NCBI GenBank assembly: GCA_001179505.1
Contig: CDMY01000530.1
Location: 1-57,067 of the forward strand
Source of the DNA: Vitrella brassicaformis
Lineage: Eukaryota; Sar; Vitrellaceae
DNA: 57,067 nucleotides
Direction: 5' to 3'
This document shows positions 1 to 11,013 of the stretch, piece after piece (positions within the stretch are counted from its first letter, which is position 1; the number at the start of each line of letters is the position of its first letter). Under the pieces are notes generated by a model. The model was not told the DNA's origin. It was given only the letters and a program-made list of their open reading frames with translations, and did not search any database. The position numbers and the translations under genes were made by a program.

Positions 1-266
1 AGGGCCACCCGGTAGCCTGGCTTGCCGATGAGGCGCTCGGCGCTCTTCTCGGTGAGCCACACGTGGCGGTGCTCTGGCTTGGCGGTCATGTCGGTGGGGT
101 CGGCCAGCGACTGCGAGTGACTGCGGTCGATCTCGATGGCATCCCAGTGCTCCTCAAGGCGATACAGAAGGGACTCGGGCGTGAAGGGCGGATCAGCTGC
201 ATCAGAAACACAGCATGCCCTCGCACTGCAGTGCATGCGACTGGATCTGTTTGGCTTACTACTCAT
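1..266 (-). CDS. Partial unknown gene, 5' end only
   Basis: An open frame on the minus strand runs from an ATG at 264-266 off the left edge of the window (about 88 codons visible, no stop). It begins MSSKPNRSSRMHC and continues with a polar, charged stretch (ESLLYRLEEHWDAIEIDR, then EHRHVWLTEKSAERLIGKPG). Codon use and lack of stops look genuinely coding, but a possible splice acceptor (TGCAG) lies just 5' of position 196, so the true first exon could instead start further upstream. I do not recognise the family. The gene would be divergent from the plus-strand gene starting at 651, leaving about 384 bp between the two starts. Confidence 0.45.
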   Translation of the reverse strand, partial: MSSKPNRSSRMHCSARACCVSDAADPPFTPESLLYRLEEHWDAIEIDRSHSQSLADPTDMTAKPEHRHVWLTEKSAERLIGKPGYRVA

Positions 267-650
267 GGCGACGCGCTGGCGACGGCCGGACAGCACACCA
301 AGGGATGTGTAGCACACGCTTCTGTGACATTCCTACCGCGGCAATGCCAGGGGATCCTCCGCCCCAAGCCATAATGGCACTGCGAGCCAGAACTGCGAAT
401 CTTGAGCGAGAGATGGCTCGAAGAGGCCTCCCCGTGTTCCACTGCCACCTTGGCATGGTGCCTCCCTGGGAGTGTGCCACAGTCACCCAGATCTTGTCAT
501 CTTGCTGTGGGTCGTGGGCGAGTTGAAGAGAGATCTGCAGCAACACAGCAGCCACAGAGAGAGGTTTCAAGCTTCCGCGGTTCCGGGGGGTGCGGAGCAA
601 GCGAGAGCGAGCTTGTATTCGACCATTCGAGATTCATCATTTCGCGTCCC
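267..650. promoter_or_regulatory. Divergent intergenic region
   Basis: This stretch separates the minus-strand start at 266 from the plus-strand ATG at 651. Open frames here overlap on both strands and have no recognisable content. I see no TATA box or other defined promoter element; the regulatory call rests only on gene orientation. Confidence 0.25.
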
Positions 651-2448
651 GATGGCTGGCACTGACTCACAGGTGGGGCGCTGTGTTGCCTTACATGGCC
701 TTTTCTGCCTGATCTTTGTGTTTGCTTATGTGATTCAGAGTGCTTGGATGAGAGAGGCCGCGCCAGTCAACGAGCATCATGACGGCAACCAAACACAAGT
801 ACGTGAAGCACCTGTGCAGATCCATGATGAGTCAGTGCTGCAGTATGATCCCGTGTCTGTTGTTGGTCAGGCTGGCCTGTCACTCACTGCCGCCCCTGCA
901 GATGAGTCACATGAGCAGCAAGAGGGATCACCCGTCGGGCCTGCAAGTGAGTCGACAAGATGCCGATCGCGTTTCGCTTCGGACGATCTGTTGACTGATC
1001 CACCACCACTAGTGCGCACTGGCTTGCAAGTAGGCAGACTTCAGAGGCGTCGACGACATGCATGCGTCTGCCTTCCTGGTGCTGTCGTTCACTTCAGCCC
1101 TCTAGTGGTGATTTTTCATTGCCGGTGCCATCAGCAGCTCCTGGCCCGCCCGCTCCGGCCGTCGGGCAGCCAGGAACAGCGCAGGTGAGGCAACAAGCTC
1201 CAGTCTTTTGTCCTGTGTGAGTACATAGAAGGCCTTCTTTCCGCTCTGTGTATATGTGTCTGTCAGTATCCTTCCGCCTCCCCACTTCCTCGTGCCATGC
1301 CACACATCGGTCATGGGATAGTCATCACGCAGTGGTCGTCACGCAATCGCCTTCAGTCCCTCCCGCCATCACAGCCTACAACACCAACGACAGCGCCGTC
1401 CTCACATATGGTATGAACCGACAGACGTACGCACACTTCGTCGAATCATCGCACTCTTGTGTTTGTCCAGGTGACGACTGGGAGGGCGGGGGAGGTGTGC
1501 CTTGGAGAGCGGCTGCAGGTGGTGGAGGAATTCAATCGACGCAAGCAGAGCGGGGAGAAGATCTCGATGCCTCAGTTCGCACAAGAGAAGGGCGTGACCC
1601 TCGACCAACTGAAGAAATGGTGCTCTAAGGTGAAAAAGCAGAGGGAGTCGGGCGAGCATGTGATGGACCTCAGAATGAAGCGCACCAGACCCCCAAAGTA
1701 TCCGCAGATCGAGGATGAGATGAGGAAGTGGATGGCGGGCCTGGATGATCCTGCGAGTGTCCGCACGAAGGACATCCAGGCTAAGGCGCTGGAAATTGCC
1801 CTTCGGCTGGGGATCAGCGACTTTACGGCAAGCGATCCCTGGGTCAGGAGCTTCAAGGAGCGATATCAGCAGGTAGGGTGCGGGATGAGGTATATGATTG
1901 TCTCTCATTCTCTTTTGCTGTTTGTCGTCTTCGCCGAGTCTTCCTTTTCCGCATCAGCCCGCCCTTCCAACGCCCATGGCCTTCACTTGCCAGTCAACAG
2001 CAGCATACACACCCGCGAGCGGATTGCACGAGTCGAGTCTGCAGCCGCCTGCACAGGCGAGGCATACGCACACAAAGACATCGAATGCTTATCCCTCATC
2101 CGTTTTCTGTTGCCCGCTGCTTGCCTGCGTTTCCAGAGCCCGTATTTGTCACCCGATCCACCTGCTGCCGCCGCCGCCGCTGCTGCTGCTGCTGCTGCTG
2201 ATGCCGCCCTCTCTGCTGATGAGAGAAGTCCGCTCGACCCATCATGTCACGTACCGATCAGAGAGGACGGGATGCAGCCGTCAGATGTAGGAGAAGGGCA
2301 ACTACACGACTGCTGGTTTCGTCGTACACACATTGTCTGTGTGCTTTGTGTGCAGGCGCTGGATTGGCTCAAGACTTACTTGCGTGAAGCCATCCAGAAG
2401 TCAGTGCGCGAGGAGGACATCGCCCACAGACTGATGTGCACTCAGGTG
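651..2448 (+). CDS. N-terminal block with CENP-B/Tc5-type HTH
   Basis: The first exon reads MAGTDSQ and is spliced to SAWMREAAPVNEHHDGNQ and an acidic, Gln-rich linker. An exon at about 1471-1872 encodes a psq-like helix (RLQVVEEFNRRKQSG, MPQFAQEKGVTLDQLKKW) followed by a CENP-B/Tc5 transposase-type DNA-binding unit (YPQIEDEMRKWM, then ASDPWVRSFKERY). Then come an Ala-rich run at 2164-2210 encoded by GCN repeats and a small helical exon at 2356-2448 (ALDWLKTYLREAIQKS). The HTH pair is typical of Pogo/Tigger transposases and proteins domesticated from them; no DDE catalytic domain follows. Exon borders between 960 and 1470 are uncertain. The helical exon has a paralogue at 5164. Confidence 0.5.
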
Positions 2449-2630
2449 TAAAAGACTCAAAGGATCATGTGTCATGGATAGATCTCTGTGCGGTCGATCA
2501 CCAGGTCGTTGGGGCGCTGCTCGACCAATTTGATGTATTGAGTGTCGATGAGTCTGAGAGCGATGAAGTACGCCTGCATGCTGTTGTCACCAATGCCTGT
2601 TGCTCACTCTTTCTACTTCACACAGGTCCG

Positions 2631-4361
2631 TCTCCTTGCTGGGCGCGTCAGCGAGCACCTGCAAGAGCTCTGTTGTCAAAGTGAGCACCAATGTCACGTC
2701 AGGGCCATCCACGAAATACGGTGTGTCTGGTGTCCTGTTATGTGTTTTAGTGGATTGGCCAATCAACGTCACGGCGCCTCAGCAGACTGTCCCCAGGCCG
2801 TCACCCGCCCCACCTCCTGCTGCTGCTGCTGCACCTGCTGTGGGAGTGGGTCAGGGGCCGCATGGTGTGACTGACAGGTCCACCGAGCCTCGTCTGGCCC
2901 AAGATATGTCCACACACAGAGAACAGGTCCTCCATTTTCCACATACATAACGGCCTCACACGCATATCGCGTGTTGTGTGTGTGTCTGATATCAGAGTTT
3001 ACCTCTGGCCGAGTCCGTCCCCCAGCCTCTACATCCCCCTCTACCTCCACCCCTTCATCCCCAAATGCAGCCTGCCCACGTGGGCAGGCCGACACCTCTC
3101 CCTCATCAGGAAACATCACGAGCACCAAGTCAAGCGTCTGACGAGGAGAGTCACTCTGCATACTTGCGCGCAGCGGATGGCTTCATTGGCTCACTTGAAC
3201 CGAGCATTGACACGGTACAGACAGCACTCACACACCGAAGCAGGCAGAGACCCGGAGGTGAGCTGATTGGTTGCAGGCACCGAGACGTCCAGCAGAGCGT
3301 GAGGCAGCAGCCACTGTCGATCAGCAGTCTGAGCACACAATGAGCGTAAGCAAAAGAGCTGCTTTTGGCACCAAACGGGTGTGTCACGTTTTGTTTGTTC
3401 AGGTGGCAGCATCTGAGAGCGGGCTGACTGGGGTGAGACCGCCGGTGAAGATCCAGAGGAGCGACAAGCGCAGCCATCGGGAGGCTCCACCCTCCGTGGT
3501 CAGTGGAGTTGAAGAGATGAGCACGGATGCAAATGGGCAGCCTTTGTCTCCGCATGTGCAGGTGCTGTCCCGTTCGTGTGCCGAGAGTGTCATCAGCGTC
3601 ACAGCGGATGACTGCCTCAGTGACGGCAGACAGAAGGCAAGACCAAAGAGAGGCAGCAGCTCTGTTGCCAGTCTCATTGTTTGTCTGGCCTTATCACTCT
3701 CGCTATCTGCAGGTGATTGCGGGAAGCAGCCTGAGTGCGCCTGAGTGTGTGGCCCTTCACTCCCTATTCGTGGCCGACTCGGCCATATTCGACAAGTGCC
3801 AGTTCACATGCCTGTACAGGTACATACATGGCAAGGCAATAGAGAGGATATCAGGAGGACCACCAGAGGCTGTCTTTGTGACCCCCTTGTCTGACAGGGC
3901 CTCTGTTGACGGCAGCGGCTATGGCGATCTCCTTCGCTGTGTCGGTGATTTGAGCAGCCTCGTGTTTATCCTTCGCAAGAATGGCGATCTTTTCGGCGCT
4001 TATATGGGCAAAGAAATCAAGCTGCCCAACGACTCCGCCCTTGTCAATACTTACGAGTCTGGAGTGTGGCGTTTTTCCCTCGGAGACGCTGCGGTTTATG
4101 ACGACTGGCCGTTTGTGTGCGTGGCTGGCCGCGAGGGGGCTGTGGGCGGAGTGGCAATGATGCAGTTAGGATCTCGTCTTTGCTTGGGCTATGGAGATCG
4201 AGATACTGGCCCTGCTGATGACATGCGCAGCTACGGCCTTTTTGCCGAGCCGGTAGACTCCAGGCTGAGGATGGATGAGCCGTGCGAGTCGTCAGAGGTT
4301 TTCGTCGCTGACGAGCTGGAGGTGCTTCGCGCCGACGCACCAGCAACAAAGCTATCACAGG
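2631..4361 (+). CDS. TLDc-like domain block
   Basis: Short linker exons (for example VRLLAGRVSEHLQELCC after the acceptor near 2626, and LPLAESVPQPLHPP at about 2999) lead into a TLDc-like domain. It starts at about 3720 with VIAGSSLSAPECVALHSLF, continues FDKCQFTCLYR, and after an intron at 3822-3898 resumes ASVDGSGYGDLLRC, SLVFILRKNGDLFGAYM, VWRFSLGD and GGVAMMQLGSRLCLGYG. This order (LYRAS.DG, F..I....G..FGAY, FSL, final GF/GYG strand) is that of TLDc domains, known from OXR1/TBC1D24-type proteins in oxidative-stress and V-ATPase contexts. The block is spliced in frame into the RRM that follows. Biological role here is unknown. Confidence 0.6.
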
Positions 4362-4417
4362 TCAGAACGACAATGCAGGCCAGGACTGCTCTGACTGCTT
4401 CGTGTGTTTTCTCGACA

Positions 4418-4824
4418 GGACTTCATTGAGAACCTTCGGCGCCGCAATCTCTTCATCTACAACATCCCATCCGACTGGACGGACGATGACCTTGTCAAGG
4501 TTAGACACACAGACAGACAGACAGACAGCCAGACAGCTAGACAGCCAGACAGACAGACAGACAGGCGGGGAGCAGATGACAGCTCTCTTTGTGCGTTTCT
4601 GCAGTTTTTTTCGGAAGTATGGGAATATCGTGTCACCGAAGGTCGTCTGTGATGAGGACACAGGGCGTTCGAAGGGCTACGGCTTTGTATGTTTTGACTC
4701 GCCCGATGCGGCATCAAACGCTATCGACGGCATGGACGGCTCCGTTATCGACGGCAAACGACTCAAAGTCCAGCTAAAGAAGACACGCACGCGCCACTCA
4801 ACCGTGTGGACGCGGGAGAAACAA
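4418..4824 (+). CDS. RNA recognition motif, copy 1
   Basis: An RRM split by one intron: QDFIENLRRRNLFIYNIP (RNP2 = LFIYNI) and DWTDDDLVK before the intron; FRKYGNIVSPKVVCDEDTG, GYGFVCFDSP (RNP1) and AIDGMDGSVIDGKRLKVQL after it. The pattern is that of CELF/Bruno-like RRMs. The intron is full of CAGA repeats. The acceptor at about 4603 is followed by seven T, which puts the second half one base out of frame; either an upstream acceptor near 4574 is used (adding about nine residues) or one T is surplus. The paralogue at 13.3 kb splices cleanly at the same position. The domain implies binding to single-stranded RNA. Confidence 0.7.
4502..4564 (+). repeat. (CAGA)n intronic microsatellite in RRM copy 1
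   Basis: Imperfect tandem CAGA/CCAGA units fill the intron that splits the first RRM. The same repeat type occupies the equivalent intron of the second RRM at 13391-13431. Confidence 0.85.
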
Positions 4825-5163
4825 GGTCAGGTGAAAAATCACCTTCGACAAACCACGTACAGCTGTGTCGTGTTTGTGGGACGGTCCCGTAGATGTGGGA
4901 GACACTCATGACAAGGGTACTCAGCCCACGTCACTCAATGCAGCGCAGCCGCCTCTTCACGCCCATTCTCATCAGGAACCCCAGGAAGGTGAGCACTAAG
5001 TCTCTGCTCGTGTGTATATGTGTGTCTGTGTGTGTATGCAGGTCGCAGCGACAACCCGCCTCGGAGAGGAGGGGACGGCGAGCAGGGGACGTATCCGCCA
5101 GACGTAGGAGAGAGATGCGAACTACACGCCTGCTGATATGTCGCACCCGTTTGGTCTAATGCA

Positions 5164-6393
5164 GGCGCTGGACGAGCTGAAGTCGTATTTGCGTGAGCTC
5201 GTCCTCGAATTACGGGAGCACAGACTCACCCAGCCGCAGGCAAAGAAGCACCAGTTTTTCACGGCTGATGAATCGGTGAGGACGACTACTGTGTCAGCAC
5301 AAAGATATGGCTGTTGTCCTTGTGTGTCTCGTGTCTTCTCTAGCCCGTGGCTCCCGACCTCCGCCGCATTCGTCAATTCCCAGAATTGCACAAGGTCAAT
5401 TAAGGCATGTGCACAACGGAATTGATTGACCTTATTCGCTTACTGCAGCAAGACGAGTATCGTTGGTCCACTCCGGAAGTGCGGGCGTCTCGGTGGGTGC
5501 GTGACGTGACTCTGAAGCGACATACCCACGTGTGTGCATTTTCAGGCCCTGTTGCAAGACAAAGCTCCCCTTCGCTCACGGCAGGCAAGTCTTCGGACAG
5601 GAGCCAATCGAGGCCAACACATTATCCAATCGAGTCGCACAGAATGACCGTACCAGGGAATCGGAGCGGTCCGGCGTGTTTATTCGTGCTTCGCCGCCAT
5701 CACACCCAATCCCCCAGGCGACAGACAGCCGATTGCAGCTCCCAGCACCGTCACATGATACTCTGCCCAGGGCCTCTGTCAAAGATAACATGTTCTACAA
5801 GACGCAACCCTGCAAGTAAGGGAGAGCGAAGCACACTCGTACAGCCTGCACTGGTCGCCTGTGCTTCAGGTACTGGTCTGAGAATCGTTGCCAGCACGGC
5901 GAGTCTTGTCGGTTCGCGCACGGCCTGCAGGAGCGGCGACCGCTCCCCGACCGTAAGCATTGAGACGCACCGACAAAGTCGCATTACCACACGCATTATC
6001 AGTGAGGTGGTGGCTGTTGTCAGTGAGCAAGACTAAGCTGTGCCGCGACTTTTCGGCGACGGGGAGATGCGACCAAGGGGCATCCTGCCTGTTTGCTCAT
6101 GGCCACCAGGTACATGCAAGACAAGCCAGCGACCAAGCAGATAGTGCGTTGATACTATTTGATGTGCTCAGGAGCTCCGATCGACTCCCAACATCTTCAA
6201 GACTACCCCCTGCAATTTTCATGAGCAGGGCTACTGCAATCTTGGTTCTGCGTGTCGATACGCCCACGGAGTCGACGAGCTTCGACGGCGACCGGGCGAT
6301 GCCTCTAGACTGCCACGGCTGGCTCCGGCGACGTCATCCATGGCGATAGGCATCGGCGGCTCCGCACTTCCGGGCAGGGCGTCACAGCGACAG
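5164..6393 (+). CDS. Three CCCH zinc fingers upstream of UPF1
   Basis: A helical exon (ALDELKSYLRELVLELREH, 5164-5275) paralogous to 2356-2448 precedes a linker exon from about 5548. Three CCCH fingers follow. Finger 1: FYKTQPC at the exon end near 5817, then KYWSENRCQHGESCRFAHG after an intron (C-x7-C-x5-C-x3-H). Finger 2, about 6032-6110: KLCRDFSATGRCDQGASCLF ending AH (C-x8-C-x5-C-x3-H). Finger 3, about 6190-6290: TPCNFHEQGYCNLGSACRY ending AH (C-x7-C-x5-C-x3-H). All ligands are intact. CCCH fingers of this spacing bind AU-rich or other single-stranded RNA. The last exon splices in phase 0 at 6394 into the exon at 6462 that leads to the UPF1 helicase. Confidence 0.7.
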
Positions 6394-6461
6394 GTACATG
6401 AGGAAGGGAGAGGTTAGCTTTTTGGCACTTAGTCTGTCCATCTCTCTGTTTGAACACGCAG

Positions 6462-6903
6462 GCCTCTCCATCTCACTTCAACGGGCCGGGACATTCAACT
6501 AAGGCCTCCCAGCAAGCTGATGATTTGAATCAGCAGCCACACCGGGATGAAGAGGGCGGCAAGGAAGCCGAGACGGGCGGTGCACAGTCCGCTAAACCTT
6601 CCTCACAGCCTGAAGGTGGTCAGGATGAGGGCTATGAGGGAGTCGTCGATGGCCATAGCGGTACGGCTGAGTCAGCCGATGAGGTCTACAACGAGCCACC
6701 CGTCTTGCTCAGGTCAGCCTGCCATATACAGACACAATACGTGACGCCGACCTATATGTACGTAATGCAGATACAAGGACGTCTACGAGTACTACGACAC
6801 TTACACCTCACTGATCGAGGCCGAGGCCGAGGATATAAGGAGCCGCAAAGAGTCGCAAAGACAGGTGGGTGAGTGGGTGGCAACATGCCAGCGCACGCTG
6901 GCG

Positions 6904-6937
<34 letters not shown>

Positions 6938-9806
6938 TTTTATGTGCAGACCAACATCACTGTCCGTTGGGAAGTTGCGTCGAATCGTCGTCGCACGGCC
7001 ATCTTTCTACTTCCCCAGGACGAAAGCAGCATGCGCCCTGTCGTGGGTGATGAACTTGCAATCAAATACACCTACAACGGTAGGCACCTTTCTGCTTAGT
7101 GATTCTGTGTGACATACTGGTGTGGGTGCTGTGTGTTGTGTCAGGTGGTGAGGAATGGAAGCAGGAGGGCCACGTCAAGATGATCACACCTCAGTGGATC
7201 ACGCCACATGAGGAAGTGGTCCTCGAGCTGCGTGGTCCCGTTGGCCAAAACGTACGTGCGTGCAGCACATGGATGGACGGATGGATGGCCACATTTTTGT
7301 CTTGATCAGGGTCCGTGGGAGCACGACATCATACAGCCCTACAGCGTGGAGTTCGTCTCGAAAGCTGTGAATATCGGCCGGTGGGCGGCCCATAGACCCA
7401 CACAGCAATGACCCACACCCACACGCAAAAGACACACACACAAGCCGCCTGCACATTCAGGATGAGGGGTGCCTTGAATTTGCTCGCCCGTGACGAGACC
7501 TCGGTCAGCAACTATCTTTTCTGTAAGCTGCTGGGCAATCTGATTGGCGATGACGAAGTCAAGGAACCTACTATTGAGTATGTCAAGATACGGCTCCAGC
7601 ACACACCTGATGTCATCTGGGTGATGCGAATATGTATCAGGCCGACGCTGCGGGGTGACTTGTCTGTCTCCGGTTTGGCCGAGCTGAACCGTTCGCAGGC
7701 CTTCGCCGTCAAGCAGGCGCTGCAGTTGCCACTGTGCCTCATCCAGGGGCCGCCAGGCACCGGCAAAACCCTCACATCGGCCACGATCGTCTACCACATG
7801 TGCAAACAGGGACAGGTACGTAGCAGCCCACGACACAGCTTTCGTTGCTGTACGCACCGTTTTTGTATTAGGGTCAGGTGTTGGTATGCGCACAATCCAA
7901 TGTCGCTGTGGACAACCTGGCGGAGCGGCTGGATCGAGCACGCCTCAAGGTGACACAGAGAGAAGCTGCACACACGAAGAGACGACGATGCAGCGAGCTA
8001 CCCATCTGCTTATTGCCACCCGCCCATGTGCACTTCCACAGGTGATCCGTTTGTACGCTCGCGGCCGCGAAGACGCGCAGTCGAGTGTGAAGGATCTGGC
8101 CCTCCACAGTCAGATCAGGCGCATTAGCAAGGCTGGTTGGGGTCCCGTGCAGGCAGAAATTGCCATGCTTGAGAGACGGAAGGTACACACACAGAGCCCA
8201 CACGAATTCAATTGCGTCGTTTCTCATTACGCCATCTACCTTCCAATGGAACAACAGGAGGAGAGAGGCGCGTTGCAGAATACGGATGAGTATAGGCTCA
8301 AGAAGCTGCGGGGCAAACTCGAGAAGGAGCTGCTCACTGCCGCCGACGTCATCTGCTGCACATGCATCGTGGCAGGCGACCAACGGCTCGAATGCTTCAG
8401 ATTCAAGCAGGTCAGTGTGTTGGCCTCACTGGCGATATGCGTGTGCATCGATCGGTCTGTCAATCAGGTGCTGATTGATGAGGCAACGCAGGCGATGGAG
8501 CCGGAGTGTCTCGTGCCGATCGTCATGGGCGCCAAGAAGCTGGTACTTGTCGGCGATCAGCGCCAGCTTGGACCTGTGGTGATATGCGAGGCAGTTAAGG
8601 CGGGCCTGTCGCAGTCGCTCTTTGAGCGACTCATCCACCTCGGAAACAAGCCTATCAGACTCGAAGTATGCTGGTCACACACACATGCGCACACAGCGTC
8701 TGATTGTCAATTGATGTGTGACATGTGCAGGTCCAGTACCGAATGCATCCGTGCTTGAGTGCATTTCCCTCTCAGTTCTTCTACGACGGCTCACTGCAGA
8801 ACGGCGTCACGATCAGAGAACGCACCTTTGAGAGCCTTCACTTCCCCTGGCCGAAGTACGCGACAATCAAGCAGAACGATAGACAGACAGACAGACAGAG
8901 GGAGCAATTAGGCTTTTTTTGCATCGATGTGCGGATGCAGCAAGGAGATGCCGATGTTCTTCTACAACTGTACGGGTCCCGAGGAGAAGAGCGGCACGAC
9001 GTTCCTCAACCGCACGGAAGGCGACCACATCAGGGAACTCGTCACTTGTTTCCTCAAATGCGGACTCAAGTAAGCACGCGCACACAAAGCATCGACAAAG
9101 ACGAAAGAGGGACAATCTGTGCTACACGTGCAGGCCGCATCAGATTGCCGTCATCACCCCCTACGAGGGCCAGAGGTCTCATATTGCGGCGGTGCTGGAT
9201 ATGGCCTTAACCTGGGAGGTCTTCAAGGGCATCGAAGTCGCATGTGTCGACGCATTCCAGGGACGAGAGAAGGACTTCGTCATTCTCTCATGTGTCAGAT
9301 CGAACGAAAACCAAGGTCACGCTGACACATTTAACACACTCGCCCATATATCATATGTGCGGCTGCTGGTGTGCAGGCATTGGGTTCTTGAACGATCCTC
9401 GTCGTTTGAATGTGGCTATCACACGCGCGAAGTACGGTCTGGTCATCTGCGGCAATGCCGACGTCTTGGCCGGGGGCAATGTAAGCAAATGATCGACCAA
9501 CGGACCGCACGTATGAAAACGCATGTCAATGCGTCGCTCGTTCTTAGGCACCATGTGGTCTAGCTTGCTGAATCATTTCAAGCAGTACGAGCTGGTGGTG
9601 GACGGCCCGCTGTTCAACCTGAGGCCTTCGTCCATGCCTGTCCCATCACGAAACTGGACCGACGACCGCGCCAATTCACTCAGATGTGGGCGGCATTTGC
9701 GCAATGATTGGTTTTTCTCTCTGTCTCTCTCTCTTGTGTGCGAACACAGATGAGATGTCTGACTATGAGCGCATGCGGCCCGCCGGCCCATTCCAGCCAC
9801 TTGGGT
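6462..9806 (+). CDS. UPF1: UPF1/RENT1-type RNA helicase (NMD)
   Basis: A multi-exon superfamily-1 helicase matching UPF1 along its core. After an acidic linker the homology starts abruptly at [17 protein letters not shown], then [13 protein letters not shown] (domain 1B), [27 protein letters not shown], Walker A GPPGTGKT (about 7750), motif Ia [31 protein letters not shown]-box equivalent [74 protein letters not shown] and [16 protein letters not shown] (motifs V-VI). All helicase motifs are present, so ATPase/translocase activity is expected. UPF1 drives nonsense-mediated mRNA decay in the cytoplasm. The Cys/His-rich CH domain that normally precedes VLLRY and binds UPF2 is absent; the upstream exons encode CCCH fingers instead. 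Confidence 0.92.
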
Positions 9807-9857
9807 ACGCACACCAAACCATCCACGCGACACCTATGCATGTACGTGTGTATGTGT

Positions 9858-11013
9858 CAGGGGGCCGCCGAAAATGCTCGCTCCTCTCCCGTGCCCCGTG
9901 CCCCGTCAGGACGCATCTCTTCCCCCTGCCCCCAGCAGCAGCATCAGCAACAGGAAGGTGGTGATAGCCGTGGCGGCCGACACGAGACGGCCACGAGCGG
10001 GGGCGGCAAGCGGTTCACACGTGCCGAGCTCTTCGCGTTGGCCAGGCTGCACGAGCAGACGGCCTCGAGCTCATCAACGGGGATCGTCGACAGCAGGAAA
10101 GCGGCAGACGTCAGTGCCGGCGGTGCACTCGGTGTGTGGGGGGCCGCCAAAAGTGAAGCCGAGACAGTCGATGGGAGCAGCACCGAGGCGCCCAACAATG
10201 GAACAGAGGGCCAGGCGAGCGCATCAGCTGCAGAAGCCAAGACGGACCATCCCTCACCGAGCAGACAGTCAGCCACCACACCAACTGCGGGCTCTTCACC
10301 AGCAGTAACGCTTTGCGAGTTGCTCATGCTGGAGTTCATTCAAAGCGCATGTGCCAGTTTCTTTTCGAGACTACCGGTGTCGACTCAGCGCCAGACGAGA
10401 ACAACAGTGGGCAAGACGGAGAGGAGGAGAGTCCAGATGAAGAGCTCGAGATTGAAGAGCTCGAGATGCAGCTGCTGCAGCTTTATCAGCAAAACAGGAG
10501 CACGTGGCCACAGTCGATGCGTCTGCCGGCGGGGGCGACGAGTATGGAGCGACAGGTGCAGCAGGGCAGATTTGTGTGCTGCGCCAGGTGTGGCGAGGCG
10601 GGTGCGCACGGGGTCGAGCTGGGCACCTGGGACGAACAAAACTGCCCAGGTAGCACCACAGCGAGAGGCCCCCTTGGTGCTGGTCTAATGGACTGTGGCT
10701 TCTCTTTTGTGTTCAGCCCGTTTGTGTTCTCGCTGCAAAGACTACATCCGGTCGGAGCACACTGACACGGTAACATAACATCAGAGCTGGGACTTGTGTC
10801 GGGTCGGGTCGTGTGGGATGAGGGACTCTGTCTGTGTGTCTGATTTCCCTGGATCAGGTGCAGCATCCAGCGAAACTCGCGCGCAACGAATGGCCAGATC
10901 AGGGCGTCCTGGTCACCTGCATCGACTGCGGCAACCTGGGCCACCTCAACTGCCGCCAGACACCGCAACAAGACAGCCTCACTGCGCCCCGGTGCTGCAA
11001 CTGTGGTGCTTAG
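9858..11013 (+). CDS. UPF1-distal tail: Ser/Gln-rich segment, zinc ribbon and zinc knuckles with in-frame TAG
   Basis: Spliced in frame from the UPF1 C-terminus (GPFQPLG), this segment starts GAAENARSSPVPRAPSG, runs through QQQHQQQEGG, contains the KRFTRAELFALARLHEQ module, and crosses a 53-bp intron (10305-10357) into an acidic helix (DEELEIEELEMQLLQLYQQN). A zinc-ribbon-like pair follows (CCARCGEAG ... LCSRCKDY, split by an intron), then a CCHC knuckle CIDCGNLGHLNC (C-x2-C-x4-H-x4-C). The second knuckle is CCNCGA-stop-GHTQETC: TAG at 11011-11013 falls exactly inside an otherwise perfect CCHC motif, and the frame stays open beyond it (MEARPEHYVAARLDTG). Either this is the true C-terminus or the stop is a recent lesion, recoding event or error. 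Confidence 0.55.
9987..10236 (+). repeat. 250-bp near-identical duplication, copy 1
   Basis: Positions 9987-10236 and 12127-12376 (offset 2140) match base for base apart from about five substitutions, which I counted by eye (about 98% identity). The surrounding paralogous modules are far more diverged. The repeat encodes the KRFTRAELFALARL module and its Ser/Ala-rich flank. Confidence 0.9.

Noticed and set aside
1471-1872. Active Pogo/Tigger transposon
   Set aside because: No DDE domain or terminal inverted repeats seen nearby; only the DNA-binding part is present.
4502-4564. CRISPR-like short repeats
   Set aside because: The units are 4 bp microsatellites without spacers in a eukaryotic intron.
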